This document shows positions 47,796 to 59,568 of a stretch of DNA of 62,000 nucleotides, in pieces (within the stretch, counting starts at the first letter, position 1; every line of letters begins with the position of its first letter). The DNA is from Cristatella mucedo (Eukaryota; Bryozoa; Phylactolaemata; Cristatellidae): assembly GCA_009760855.2 (NCBI GenBank), contig WPIO01000045.1:2187501-2249500 (forward strand), in the 5' to 3' direction. The translations under genes and the position numbers were made by a program. The notes below the pieces were generated by a model. It was not told the origin of the DNA and searched no databases. It worked only from the letters and a program-made list of their open reading frames with translations.

Positions 47796-48109
47796 TGGCA
47801 GGACATGGCTGACCTGGGCTGCCTTGCTTGTGGTCGTCTGGCTGATTGGGGAGGAGGAAGAGGAGGTGCCGGCCGAAATTCATGCCGCACCAAGACGAAG
47901 TGTGCCCTCCGAGGCACCGGCACCACTGAGCTGCGCGATGCTGCAACGCCTGCCGATAAAGGGCTAGTGAAAGAGTAGCATGCCACGAGAAAATGAGTGC
48001 GTAGCATGCCATGCCACTAGAAATGGAGAAGTACTTTTTTAATGGCTTGTAACCGGACCCGACCACCACTGGGCTAGGGCCGAGCTGGCATGGCATGTTG
48101 AGGTGTGGA

Positions 48110-49571
48110 TAGTGTGTTAGTTAGAGGCTAGCCTGACGTTGGCCGTAGGCTGCACCGAACAAAGTCGGCATGCTCTGCTTGTTTAATCACTCTCATATGT
48201 GAACAATTTGAGGTCGACGTGTCGTAGTCTCAGCCACAGTTTCCTGTCTCTGTTGCTGTCGAAACACGATCAGCGAATAGCCATGACACTTATTCTTCGA
48301 CTTGGCTTCACTATGAAAGCTTGTTAATCGGGTTTTCCAACTAATCGCAGGCAATGCCTCGCAAGCAATTTCGGTCTCTTCGAAACGAGTTCTGATTAGA
48401 CAGCAAGTTTTTGTGAAAATTCTCTGCATAGCCAGCCAAAGAGAGCTGCTTTTCTAGTGCCTTACAAGGCTAAAGGTAAAAGGTACGGGTTTGCTGCTTT
48501 AGTAGCCTCGTAGTCTGCAACTAGCTGCAGACAGGCCTCAGTGGCTGTCAGTCTTGCCTGCAGTGGGCAACAAGGAATCCAAGTCAGAAGGATCCGAACC
48601 TTTGCACTCGCGTCGGAAAGTACAAGCATTGCACTCCTAGGCTAAACCGGAGGTGGTTTAGCTGAACGAAGCCGAACGAAGTTGCCGACAATATTGCAAA
48701 GAGGTTGTGTACGAGTGACGCCACGGCAAGGGGACATCTGTCCGCATCCCATGACCGTATTCACGAGGCTAGAATGCTGTGCACCTTGATCCTTATCAAT
48801 CTATCTCTGCTGTGACTCGGTACGGTTGGCACCTGAAGGCCCCGGTGTTGCCGGAATACTGGGTCTATTGCAGGCTTTCGGTACTGTGATGGGTAAGACA
48901 ATTCGCCAAAATGTGATCTGAAATCACCTTTCAAACCTAGCCATCGACCGCTCGACGTGTCCCAAACCGGAAGTTGCTGCTGTGTAACTAATTACTGACT
49001 AATTGTAGCAAACTGACTAGTATGAATTCGACCTACGCGTGCAGCGACTGCAGCAAACGACGCCTTGCCATTGCAGCTGGTAGAACGGCGGGATTGTCCA
49101 AATTGATACCGCAGTACGTGGAGCTAGAATGACACTTGATGAATTTCAAAATGAGATCGCAGTGTTTGGCACCGCAGGCCTAGTGTGCCAAATCACAATG
49201 CTCAATTTGACCCGTAACGACTTGGACCCGGATCGTTGGGCATCGAACGTCTTTCCTCTGTTGAAACCGGTGATTCGGTATGCTTGTCGGCAGTTTTGAG
49301 GGCAGGAGGTCATACACTCAACTCGCAGAGCAGACAGCACGACTTAGCATTCTTTTCTTCTAGAATTATGTTCTGTGTGGGTTGTTTGTTGCTACGCCAA
49401 TCCTACTGACGGTTCTAGTAAAGACCTCACAAGAAATTACTGCATTGCTTGAAATGCTTTCAGTCAGCCTGCTCGTTTTTGTTACTATCCAAGCTGCACA
49501 AAGCAGGAGGCGCACTTCCACGCGGTACAGGGCTAGAGCATCGACGCAGAGTGGCTTCTGTGCTGTTCTAG
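48110..49571 (+). other. ASK intron 6, remainder; one tRNA-like segment
   Basis: Unique intron sequence. At 48584-48655 the minus strand has a tRNA-like arrangement: TTTAGCCTAGGAGTGC as the A-box region and AAAGGTTCGGATCCTTC as a T-arm with a 4-of-5-bp stem. The acceptor stem needs several wobble pairs and the anticodon arm is unclear. It is probably a tRNA pseudogene or an unassigned SINE head. Confidence 0.3.
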
Positions 49572-49684
49572 GTACCGGAAAGCATTCGATGTGCAGCCGA
49601 ACCTCTATGCAGGTATCAATCTGGCGACGATGCTCGTCATCTCGGGCAAAGACTTTACGACCGACCCTGAGCTTGGAAGGATCG
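49572..49684 (+). CDS. MAP3K5-like: ASK-type MAP3K, exon 7
   Basis: Acceptor GCTGTTCTAG. The first G completes Trp, followed by [20 protein letters not shown] and [11 protein letters not shown]1 has FKKAFESEPTLQSGINYAVL and LLAAGHQF at this point. It ends GGAAGGATCG before GTAAGG, phase 1; the Gly codon is completed by exon 8. This is a TPR helix pair of the central regulatory region. Confidence 0.94.
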
Positions 49685-50104
49685 GTAAGGAGGCCACTTC
49701 CTGACAGTCTGTCTGCGTCTTGTCCGCCAACGATTCCCCGTTTTACCGCTGGGAGAGCCAGAGGGGGAGGAGCTTCGCTTAGTCTGGACTTCCTCGTCAC
49801 GCAAGCTATCATCATTTTGGCGCTGAGCCTGATTAGGACAGTAGATACCTACAAAGTGCATGTCTTGTACGTAGGCGCTGCGCAAGCTGCTGTGCCGTGC
49901 TGGAGTTTCCGCCGTCCAGCCATTATCTTGAACTGACGGTCTGAATCGTAAGAAATCCGTGGCGGCCAGGTCCAGGTTGTGTCGGCCTTGCCGTTGTGAC
50001 TGGCAGTTTGATATGACGACAAAGCATCTCACTAAGATGCTGTCCGTCACACGAGTTTAGACTTGGCTATACTGTTAACTTCCTCGAGGTAGTTAATAAG
50101 ACGT

Positions 50105-51005
50105 TTGATGTTTAGGCCTAAGAGAACTCAATCTCTTTCTGGGCACCTTGCATTTGCTGCAAAGTAAGCACGATCGAATGGTTAGTGGTAGCGTGCTCAA
50201 TGATAGCAAGCGTAACATGGTTAGGGTTGACAGGCACATGGTCAGCATGCAAATATGGTTAGTGGCAGCAAGCAGTGTCAGCATGCATAAGCACGTAAGA
50301 CGAATCACATGGACCCAGTAGATGCTGTGATAAATAGATAAATAGATACATGGTTTTTAGTTTTCTTTTTAAATGTGGTCAAGTCAGGGGATGTTGTAAC
50401 GCACGCAAGTCGGGAGTGAGTTCCAGGCTTTAGGAGCGTACGAACGAAAGGCAAAGTCTCCAAAGGATGTCTGAGTGCACAGGCCTGTAGACCAGCATGC
50501 AATGAGTTACAGGAGTCAAGACGGGGTGTCACAAATGCATGGACCAATTTAGATGTGGTACCCTGTCTAAACAAACCCGAATTTGAGCCACGTTATGTCC
50601 TGAAAGTAGGCTGACTTGGCTGTGGAGATGATGCGGCCATCAAATGAACGGTCACATTGGAACATGACACCTAGATTTTGTGCAGATTCAACAGGAGATA
50701 TGCTGACAAAGCCGATTTTGAGCATTAGCTTTTCCAATCAATTCTTTTCCAATCAATTCAATTCTGAATCACACTTGGTTTGCCCATAGCTATTAAGTTG
50801 GTTTTATCATCATTCAATTTAAGGACGTTTGCTGCTATCCATATGTTGATGTCATCAATATATGCAGCAAGGGAGTTGAGAGAACTCTAAGTGCTGGAGG
50901 GCTGGTAGGGATAAAAGCAAAGGTACAACTGAATGTCATCTATGTAGAAGTGAAAGGTTAGACCAGAATCAATGGTAGCTGATTAGCAGTGCCGGCAGTG
51001 GTTTA
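50105..51005 (-). mobile_element. LINE-A copy 13 in ASK intron 7, minus strand
   Basis: From right to left on the minus strand: the decayed YADD region (near 50935-50960), the DDKTNLL and SARN-LGV blocks, the LDDHIS-equivalent region and a deletion of most of the CHITPLL part. Then the ALETLPFVRTLLKPGTHS-like frame-shifted end, the 3' UTR and the hairpin tail (near 50120-50150). TTA repeats are absent or decayed. It is antisense to the host gene. Confidence 0.8.
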
Positions 51006-51509
51006 TCTTGATTATCGGCAGTGGTGGCACGGTCAATATCTTCTCTGGCTTGGCAATCATCTTGGGTACACCTTAGGGTTTGGGAGCCTGCTGTTTACTA
51101 GCGGTAGTCACTAAAATAGCTACTTGGTAGCATAGTGTTTTCGGCAGGAGTGTAGGCGAGTGTGCATGTGTTTGCACGCACATGTTCTCGTGTGTTTGAG
51201 CATGTGTGTGTGCATGCAGGCTTGCTCTTCTGAATGCGACTGTAATATAAGAATGAGAAAGAGGCAGTTCAATTGCAAATGGCCACCGACTGCTTCATGT
51301 CATGCGTAATGGCACCCGACGTGATGTGCACAGCCGTTCGCCACAGTGTGGGGGGGGGGGCATTCTGCACCCGGTCTGTAACGACTTCGGGGAAGCTGGC
51401 AATGTAGTGTCTGCTTCCGGTTCGTGTCTGGCTTTGGTCCCCTTTGAACTCAAGTCGGCAACTAACAGCAAACTAGCCTCATGCCACATGTTGTGCCCCT
51501 ACTTTGCAG

Positions 51510-51669
51510 GCGTGGAACTCAACAGTCAGATCGGCATCAAGGGCCACTTGAGCAACCTGCAGGATTACTGGGACGTGGCGACCTACTTCGAGATCTGCAT
51601 TCTTGCCGAGGAATACGGCAAGGCCAACGAGGCTGCTGACTGCATGTTCAAGCTGCAGCCACCGGTGTG
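51510..51669 (+). CDS. MAP3K5-like: ASK-type MAP3K, exon 8
   Basis: Acceptor CTACTTTGCAG. GC completes the Gly codon, then VELNSQIGIKGHLSNLQDYW, DVATYFEICILAEEYGKAN and ADCMFKLQPPVW. ASK1 has VKLSSLLGKKGNLEKLQSYW, then EVGFFLGASVL and EKLFKLKTPAW. It ends GTGTG before GTATGT, splitting the Trp codon. Intron 8 is only 128 bp. Confidence 0.95.
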
Positions 51670-51797
51670 GTATGTGTGCCCCTCTGTGGCCAGGCTTGCA
51701 GTCCGGCAAAGTTCGTGCAAACCGTGCTGCCGAGCGTTGTAGAGTAGAGTGCCAAGAGTGCGAGCGTGGCAGCCTGCACGCTTGCATGCGATTGCAG

Positions 51798-51885
51798 GTA
51801 CCTGAAGTCGACCCTGGGCAACATAGAGCTCATCAACCGATTTAGAAATCACCCGCAAGACATAGACAAGAAAGAGGAGATACAG
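51798..51885 (+). CDS. MAP3K5-like: ASK-type MAP3K, exon 9 (GC donor)
   Basis: Acceptor CGATTGCAG. G completes Trp, then YLKSTLGNIELINRFRNH and DIDKKEEIQ. ASK1 reads WYLKSIVETILIYKHF, then QELVDFWMDF. The exon ends GAGATACAG, followed by GCAAGT: a GC-AG intron with an otherwise perfect donor. The nearest GT downstream (51897) would shift the frame, so the GC donor is the only site that joins to exon 10 in phase. Confidence 0.92.
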
Positions 51886-53299
51886 GCAAGTGGTGTCCAC
51901 ACTTTTGGCACATAATATTGCCCAGATGTTGGGGAGGGAGTGGTGAGCGGGCTTGGCTTTTTTCCAGTCTGCCGTTTTCTCTTCTGCGTCCCACAATTGA
52001 GTGAGAGACTCGCGCTCCTTGCCGGCGGCGGCACCTTTCGCTCTGCTGTTTCTGCTCGAGGCAGCTCTCGCTGCTGGTGTTTAATCTGCCGATGTCCGAG
52101 CAAGCTATGGGCAGGATGGGATGCTTGCTAGTCGCGTGGCTGCCGTTGACTGCATTTCGTGTTTCAGCTCATTAGGGGCAAAAGGGCCCCGAGTGTGTGC
52201 CTACAAGCTCCTTGGATGTGTCAATGGCGTTTGAAAGCCTATCGACTCGTCTCTGCAGTTCTTCCCTGTGTGTCTGTGGTCGTGGTAGAACTGGTAGTTG
52301 CCTCCAAGTCTCCTTGTATGAAACTCATTGAGCTCCGGGACCGGTAGCTCTTGATGACCCCGTGCCTGCTGGAGAGCTAAATGCAGGTGCCACCTGAATA
52401 ATCAGCCAGCAGTCGAGAACCAGAGCTGGAGGCCTGCCGGTCTGATGGCCTGACTGATGGCCAGACTAATGGCCCGATTCGTGGTAGCTGGAGCCTGCCT
52501 CCGAGGCCTCCTCTTAAGCTACTTGGTCTGCTTGAGTCCCACCCACTGCTTCAAGCTTGCTTGGTGCCACCCCTTGCTGCCAGTTGCTGCCCAGCCACAT
52601 ACAGGCCTCTGCTGTCCCTGCTTCCTGCACTGGCTCTAGTGCTCGATCCCTGATCTGTAGGCATCGGTACAGTTGTCTCACCGAGCAGTTGTTTGCATTT
52701 GCAAACTAACTTAGCCTTCCAGGTGCTGTATTCTTAGTGCAATTAGCTTAGGACTCTAATGTGACAGGGTTACTGATTACCAGTTTGAAGGCATCGCCAG
52801 GCATCACCCAGTGCTGTTTTGTTGGAGCAAGGCGCTTGGTAAAACTTGCGTTTGCAGATACATTGGATGAGTGAGCGCTGTGGGCTCGAGCGTCTCGACT
52901 GGGCGTTCTGTGACAACAAGTTGCCTCCTCTGTATCTTGGAAGACAAGCGCTGTCCCTGCTCCGAAGCCTTTTTCCTTCTAAAGGGAGCTTGCTGTGGTG
53001 CAGGTACACCCGTAAACCGGAACTACTCGGTAGCTCAGTGAGCACTGGGGCTCAGGATTGGCGACTCGACCCCTTTATACAAACTTCCATAAAAAATAGC
53101 AGGCAACTGTTTTTTATATTGACTCACTACTGGCCAATAGAAGATTGCCAGGTAAAGGTAAAGGTCAGCTGGTTTTAGAGCTTCATTTATATCTGTACTA
53201 ATTAAAGCAAGAAATTCTTGTCTTGCTGCAAGATGGTGCACTTGTGTCACGTGGCAAGATGACCAGCTTTGGGCAAGTGACAAGATTGTGCAGCGAGTT

Positions 53300-53490
53300 G
53301 TCTATGACTCAGCGAGGCAAGTCCATTAGGCAGTGAGCTGCTCATAGAGACAGAAGAGCCTTAACGGCCAGCACCACCTCGGCGTGGTTAGCAATAAAGA
53401 ATTGCTTTCTGCAGGACTTAAATCTAGAAATTTCGGATTGTGGGTATCAAGCGTCATATCCGAAGTCTAAGCCCGAGGACCTAGTGTGTA
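53300..53490 (-). mobile_element. SINE-2 copy in ASK intron 9, minus strand
   Basis: On the minus strand: a B-box region replaced by TAGATTTAAGTCCTGCAG, the body AGCAATTCTTTATTGCTAAC, and the tail AAGGCTCTTCTGTCTCTATG and GAGCAGCTCACTGCC. The head is strongly decayed. Confidence 0.55.
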
Positions 53491-54242
53491 CAGCAATGGC
53501 TATCGGTGTTTGTCTCCTCTTACTCGATGACTGTCAGCATCCAGGTGATCCTAATGCACTCTTGGATGCATTAGGTGTGCCTTTGCAGAACCGCGACTTT
53601 CGTGTACCCTTGTGGACAGTCTTTCCTGACATCGTCGAACCACATTTATTGTTAAAGTCATTCAGAGCTCTCAAATAAATAGCATGTACGCTGGATTGCT
53701 GCAGTTGTATTTGCCTCTTTTCAGCTGATCGTAGACAGCATCGATTAGAAATGTCGGCAGCTATCCCCCCTCCCCGAAGCCTCCTCCCGAGTTCAATTAA
53801 GCGAGAGCCTAGGTGAAAAGAGAGGACGAGCATCACTCGAAGTGAAGCATTGGACGTCTGCAAGTAGAGCTTTTCGAGCGATTTGCATAACGGCCTTCTA
53901 TTGTTGCTCCATTGCTAAAGCTAGTAGTGCACAGCAGGCCGAGTAGCAGTGATTAGTGCAAAGGGGGCGGCAGCGAGTAGTGCGCACATGCACCGAGCAG
54001 CGCTCAGCAAGGTTGCTCGACCGGCTCACCTGTGGCTGCCTCATTGGGGGCATGCACTCCTCCGAGTGCCTGCACGAGCAGAGAGGGCACAGACGTTTCT
54101 ACCGCGCAGTGCTGTCAAAGCGATCGTGCTGCACAAAGAGCCGCTTCCTTTGACCTTGGAAGGGCTTTCATTGGCGCGAAAACTGATAGGCGAAAACTGA
54201 TCGCCTCTGAGTGCCGTGCAGGGTTGGCATGCAAATCTGAAA

Positions 54243-54425
54243 AAAATACTAGCCGATTTTAACAGCATCTTTCTGTATAGAGGCATAAGAGCCTCTACTG
54301 CTAGCACCACTGCTTGCATTGGCAATGAAGGATGGTCCACCGCAGGATTTGAAACCACGACCTCAGGACCGAGAAAACTAACCGTCTTACCTGGTGTGCC
54401 ATCACGGCTCCCCAAATCGGGACGA
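54243..54425 (-). mobile_element. SINE-2 copy in ASK intron 9, minus strand
   Basis: Minus strand: GAGCCGTGATGGCACACCAG (start), CTGAGGTCGTGGTTTCAAAT then CCTGCGG (B-box region), CATCCTTCATTGCCAATGC (body), GGCTCTTATGCCTCTATACA (tail) and GTTAAAATCGGCTAG (end). Confidence 0.75.
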
Positions 54426-55016
54426 GTGAAATCGAGCCTAGGCGTAGCTGAAGGAGTGCCTGCCTGCTCGGTGCAAAAAAAGACTGGAGCCGGCCAGGAT
54501 GTGGAAAAAGATCGATATTAGGCGAGCCGTGCAAGCCTTGCCTCGCTCGGCTCTGCCGCTGTGCAGCTGAACAGAGATACTATTGGCCGAGTGAGGGTCT
54601 GGAGCTCACTGCTAAGGAAGGGTCTTCTGCTCTGCTGCGGTTGCTTATCTGCATCATCAGTAGTAGATGGGAAGGAGCATGGTTTAACTCAGGGTTTTGA
54701 ACTCCGTGGTCGACCATCCTATTTAGTTCATCCCGTAGACCGAGAGGACCGATCGGTTCGCTTGCTCGGTGCTGCAGTAGCTCTGACCTTCCACCGTGCA
54801 CAATGCTTGCACCTGCCTGCCGAAGCCGCCGAGAGCGGAACTTAGTGCAAGCTGGCTAGCTGCTGAGGGTGGGCCTATGGCGATCGTAGGACTGCGGTCA
54901 GCCTCACGAGGCGTTGCCCCGGCACCTAGCGAGATGTGCTGGCATGGAAGGGCGGCTCGCAGTTCCTTCTCTTTCCCTTTCCCCTGGTCAACTGCCGTTC
55001 TGCTTTTCTTCTTCAG

Positions 55017-55088
55017 CTTTTTAACTTTTGGATGGATTTCTTCAAGGACACGGTCAAAGAGGATGTCACATCGTCAGTTCGCTTCCCG
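55017..55088 (+). CDS. MAP3K5-like: ASK-type MAP3K, exon 10
   Basis: Acceptor CTTTTCTTCTTCAG. Encodes 24 codons in phase 0: LFNFWMDFFKDTVKEDVTSS, then VRFP, matching LVDFWMDFLVEATKTDVTVV and RFP of ASK1. Donor CCG then GTGAGT. This is the hinge between the TPR-like region and the ASK PH-like domain. Confidence 0.94.
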
Positions 55089-55657
55089 GTGAGTTTGCTG
55101 ACGCAGCGGTCCGTCGCTTGGCATGAAGCCGCTTCAACTGCTTGCTGACACAGCAGTAGTGGCACCAAACCAGTCGCTCTACAACCACCTTCAGTGGTGC
55201 CCGAGGTGCTCTAAACCTCTCAAATCGCCCTCAATGCTTGTGACTTCGGGCGGCTCGTACTCGCCTACGCTTTGCCACGGAGATAAAAGCGAGCAGCCGC
55301 TGCTCGGTCTCCGCCTCTTCGCTGCAAGCACCCGGCACATGCAGCCGGCCTGCCTGCATCGATGTCTGCTTTGCTCGTGAATCTGTGTGGCAGCTTTCAA
55401 ATGCAGAGAGGAAGCCCTGCGGAAAAGTAGGTGGAGGCAGCTGTAACCTACACACTTTGTCTGCAATTCTTGGTTACCTGTTGAGTATCTGTTGGTGGTA
55501 CCTTAAAGCGATTCAATTCGGTATCAACCGGTCTGTGCATCCACCGGTGTTTGCTGGCATTCAGCAATTCACCCAGACTGGGAGGTCTCATTATCAGGTA
55601 TCGGTTATTTAATGCTACTCTCAGCATGAAGCCATCGGCAGGCATGTGCAGTGCGAA

Positions 55658-55705
55658 TGCACAGACTCAGCATGAAGCCGCACAGACTCAGCATGAAGCC
55701 GCACG
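55658..55705. repeat. 21-bp tandem duplication
   Basis: GCACAGACTCAGCATGAAGCC occurs twice in tandem, with a partial third copy upstream at about 55620, in ASK intron 10. Confidence 0.85.
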
Positions 55706-55961
55706 AGCGAATCGTAGACGGTCGTTACGTTAGAGATGCTTCGGTTACGTCTTGGCAAGGCTGCTAGATTGAGTCGTACGACTACCGTGTCCCACGGGAA
55801 GACTCGACTGATCAGATCGTGACTGGGCAGCACAGAGAAGCAGACTTTCTCCTTTCCTTGCAGCATTGGTTGTACTTAGTTCGAGCACTTGTGCACCGGA
55901 GCAGCTGCCCAGCCACTAGCCACTCTGTTCAAGAACGACAAGGACCGCTGATCATTGCAAA

Positions 55962-56078
55962 CATATTTTACTTACTATTCTATTGCGTATCACTTTGCAG
56001 CAAATGTAAAGCGCCTAGAAAGAGATTAAGTTCTCTGAGGGCGCTTTATCAAGTGCAATATTATTGTTATTATTATTA
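55962..56078 (+). mobile_element. LINE-A copy 14, tail only, in ASK intron 10
   Basis: CATATTTTACTTACTATTCT, then GCAGCAAATGTAAAGCGCC, the intact hairpin (AAAGAGATTAAGTTCTCTG then AGGGCGCTTTATCAAG) and TTATTGTTATTATTATTA. Nearly identical to the tail of LINE-A copy 3. Confidence 0.9.
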
Positions 56079-56961
56079 ACATGTTCACTCGATTTGTTAT
56101 GCAACTCACTGTGCATGCAGAGTTTTGCTACGCAGTTTTACTTCACAGCGATTCCAAGCTTCATAGCAATCGCTGTGCTTTAGCGATCCTACACTTTTTT
56201 TTTATTCACACAGCAGCAGGAAATGTAACTTTCTCCCTCTCCCTCTGTCTTGCTCTCGCTCTGGCTCTTTCTGTAAGATTTTGGATCGCAAGTGTGATGG
56301 CTCGGAGAAATCATAATTTAACTAGCCGTTCAACAACGATATAACGAGCACTAGGCGACGAGTGAGGGCATTCATCAGCAATGGCTATATCGCCGGTATT
56401 CATTGGCTAGCTCGATTACAATAGCCAAGTATCAGCCCTGATATCAACCACTCGACCTACCGAAGGCTTTTGTGTGCTATGAAGCAAAGTGTATGAGGGT
56501 GGACTATTCAATTCACTTCAGAATATTTGAGGTTCTTAGGCTCACAATGATTATAATGATGCTTGCTACTGACATAAAATCGATCCCCTAAGTATGGCGT
56601 GAATTGTGCCAACCTATGCCAACCGAAAGACAGCCTGATTAAAATTCGTGATGAAACTGCCTCCAATTAGCATGGGTCTTTTAGTCTCTAAATCTTATAT
56701 GCATTATGCTTAGCCATGTCCACATGCCAAGTATGCATCCTGCAAGCTGTACAGGTTAAATTGTTCCATTGGAAGTGATGCCTATTCCTTGGTAAGTATG
56801 GTTGCTTCCTTTAATTTATGGTGACAGCTGTATCTATCTATCAGTATGTTTGTCCATTCCTCCATCCGTGCACTCATCCATTCCACTGTCTGTCCACCAG
56901 TTCACCTGTCCTGCCGTCTGTCCATTCAATCCACCTAAACACATGGGGGCGGGAGTGGGTA

Positions 56962-57075
56962 AATGTATGTACCTCTGTCTGTAACTTGCTAGCCACAAGG
57001 ACTAAGTGGATGTTAAGCTGATGAGTTTTTTGTTGTGCACTATAAGCCTCGTTGGCTTTCGGGGCAACCTGGCAG
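56962..57075 (-). mobile_element. LINE-B 3' end fragment in ASK intron 10, minus strand
   Basis: AATGTATGTACCTCTGTCTG, AACTTGCTAGCCACAAGGAC and GAGTTTTTTGTTGTGCACTA, TAAGCCTCGTTGGCTTTCGG match the LINE-B 3' UTR at 6785-6895 on the same strand. Confidence 0.75.
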
Positions 57076-57278
57076 TGTATATGCCTTCAGCACTTATTGA
57101 GAATCCATAGTCAGTTGGTTTGTCCGCTGTTGAGACCATTGTTTTGCGAAACATCTTTTGCACGAGCTGGCAGTATGTACATGCTACGGTAGGGTGACGT
57201 AGCTTTTGCTTTAGCCTGGGAGAGCACGGACCTTGCCCCGCAGCGGATGTACCCACGACGCTCGGGCGTGCGTTTCAG

Positions 57279-57344
57279 GTGCTGGTGCTTGAGCCGACCA
57301 AGGTCTACACGCCTAGCTATGTTCAGCTCAACCTAGAAGACGAG
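57279..57344 (+). CDS. MAP3K5-like: ASK-type MAP3K, exon 11
   Basis: Acceptor GTGCGTTTCAG. Encodes 22 codons in phase 0: VLVLEPTKVYTPSYVQLN then LEDE, matching VLILEPTKIYQPSYLSIN of ASK1, the first strand of the PH-like domain that precedes the kinase. Donor GAG then GTGAGT. Codon 509 of the assembled frame ends here. The remaining PH-like part, the Ser/Thr kinase domain and the C-terminal coiled coil are not in the window, unless the tiny candidate exon at 61867 is real. Confidence 0.94.
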
Positions 57345-58231
57345 GTGAGTGAGCCTCAAGTGTGGCTGAGCACCGTTGCCATGCAGGCTGCTGCTGGGCT
57401 GTCTGAGCTTGGCTCTCGAAGCTTTTACATCCACCCCCCCCCCCTGCTGGTATGCCTGACCTGCAGCTGACAGCATAATTGTTGTGCTGCAGCAGCTGAT
57501 GCTTCCTTGCCGGCTCCACGATTTCTTGGCTGCCTGGGCAATCGGCAGCTGACCTCAGATAGCTGACCGACCTCTTATGGGGGCTGGGAGTTGGACTTGC
57601 CAGCTGGGTACCTGGATTACTTGGCCGGTCTGCCCAGGGTTAACATTTGGATCCATTGAGTGGCTGTGGCATGCAATGCTTTGAGACCTGCTCACTTGTC
57701 TAGGCAGCAATGTCGGTCATTGCTGCCTAGACGATTCGCTCTCTCACGAGCTTCAAACTAAGCTGCCTGAGTGGTCAGTTGCTTTTGTGCTCACTTTCTC
57801 ACTCGATTCACTGTTGCTCGCATTCGATGGGTCGGGCCAGACCGAGTCGCCCGGCTGCCCAGGCAGCTGGCACCGCCGCCGGTCAAGCTGCCTAGATGCG
57901 ACGAGATGCACATTTTCTTTCAGTTTGCTCGGTCGTGTGTCACGAGGTGGCAGCATCAGTAGCAGTAGCAGCGCCAGGCACTGGCACAGGTCAAGCCGGC
58001 AGAGCAGCCTCCTCGTTTAAGCTTCATCTCCTCACTCTCTGCACCGAATGGCTGCTCTGATCTCTGCACTCACTGCTGCTTGAGCGACCTAGCTGTTGGT
58101 CTATCGTCTGCTCTCTCTGTTGCTGTGTGTGCGCACACATGAGTGTCTGACTCGGTGTGTGTGCACTTATGTGTGCATGTGCTTGCGTGTGCATGTGTGT
58201 GTGCACTTGTGTGTGTATGCACTTGTGCGCG
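57345..58231 (+). other. ASK intron 11, first part; nothing recognised
   Basis: No exon matching the next ASK segment (the WHVLPDD-type strand) was found. A C run lies at 57434-57443. Confidence 0.4.
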
Positions 58232-58232
58232 C

Positions 58233-58289
<57 letters not shown>
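58232..58289. repeat. (TG)n microsatellite
   Basis: About 29 TG units, preceded from 58122 by irregular GTGTGCATG / GTGTGCACTT sequence. Confidence 0.95.
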
Positions 58290-58292
<3 letters not shown>

Positions 58293-58430
58293 ATGCCTAT
58301 TTGCAATCCATAGGTTTTTGTTAATACTCTACTGGCAATGGGATATCACAGCTACCCGCCTACGAAACAAAGAGCGCACTAAAAAGAAAGAAGATTAGTA
58401 TAGCGACCATATAAAGCTTTCTTAGGATTC

Positions 58431-58500
58431 TAATAATAATAATAATAAGTTGTTTATTTTGCATCTTAAGAGAACTAAAGCTCAATCCAGCTACTTTCCT
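58431..58500 (-). mobile_element. LINE-A/SINE-1 type tail fragment, minus strand
   Basis: TAATAATAATAATAATAAGT, then TGCATCTTAAGAGAACTAAA and GCTCAATCCAGCTACTTTC. Confidence 0.6.
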
Positions 58501-58552
58501 GCTTGCTGCCAGGGAAGCAACTACCTAGGGTTAATACCATGCATAGTAGTAA

Positions 58553-58695
58553 TACCCCAGGAGGTAAGGTGCTCATTCTTCACGACCGAGGCCATGGGTT
58601 CGAATCCTTCAGTGAGCGATCCTTTATTGCCAACTGCAAGTGGTGGTGGTAGCCTTAAGGCTCTTCTGTCACCGTACAAACTAAGCTAATCAGTT
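58553..58695 (+). mobile_element. SINE-2 copy in ASK intron 11
   Basis: A-box region CAGGAGGTAAGGTGCTCATT, B-box region GCCATGGGTTCGAATCCTTC, body GAGCGATCCTTTATTGCCAA, tail GGCTCTTCTGTCACCGTACA and AGCTAATCAGTTAATG. The GGTTCGAATCC core is the most tRNA-like B box of this family in the window. Confidence 0.78.
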
Positions 58696-59499
58696 AATGT
58701 AACATGGGTAGGCTAGTGTGCAAAAGCTCACTCGCAGACACTCAAGTGCTGCTGGGTACCGTGAGAGGTGAACAGAGCAGCAGTCTTTAGCTGAGACTTT
58801 CTTATGATGCCAAGTCCATGCAGGTGGTTATGGGGCGTGCTATTCCTGGTGCTTGGTTTCGGCTTAGAGAGCGTCACCCGTGCTTTGTGCTTTGCTGCTG
58901 TTGTCGTGTTGGCCGTGTTACATTAAAACGACTTGCTGCTGCAGCACAGTCATAAATGTTGGCTCAGTGGATCCTCTCTATATGCTGCAGGTGTAGGAGC
59001 AGACCCTTTCCAGGCCACCCAGGACCAGCTGCTGCATGAATTAGGCTGACCGGCAGGGGTTTAGTAGCCCATATGCCCATCACTGTGGTATACTAATACT
59101 CAGCCTAGTGTGCCAAGATGGCAAAGAATCACCTTGGAGTCACTCTCATTCCTGAATAATGCAAGGTCGTCTGGTTACCCGACGAACCGAAGCCTTGCTT
59201 GTGCTGCCTACTTTTTTTGGCACCTGCGAAGTTCCTTCACTTGGCTCCACTGGCTGTACATCGACCGTGTTGGCTGAATGGCTGAAGGGCCGGACCACAT
59301 TCTAACCACCTAGTGAGAGGGAGGGGAGGGACTCATCGGTCAGTCAGACTGCAATTGCCAAGAAGGATCAGTGGTCATCGTAATGTCATGATCTTTTGGT
59401 GTGATTGGCCTGTCCAACCATCCTATGGAACTGATACCAGGCCAGGCAAGCCTAGACACAATCAGACAAGCTGTGGGTGCATCATAAAAATATCAGCTG

Positions 59500-59568
59500 C
59501 AAGTCCCCCCCCCCCATCCCACCACCACCACCACCACCACCACCACCACCACCACCACCACCACCACT
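59500..59568. repeat. C-run plus (ACC)16
   Basis: About eleven C, ATCCC, then ACC repeated about 16 times (59521-59568). It reads as poly-His/poly-Pro/poly-Thr in chance frames. Confidence 0.95.

Noticed and set aside
48584-48655. tRNA-like sequence on the minus strand
   Set aside because: The T-arm is plausible, but the acceptor stem is mostly wobble pairs and no clean anticodon arm exists; not called as a tRNA gene.
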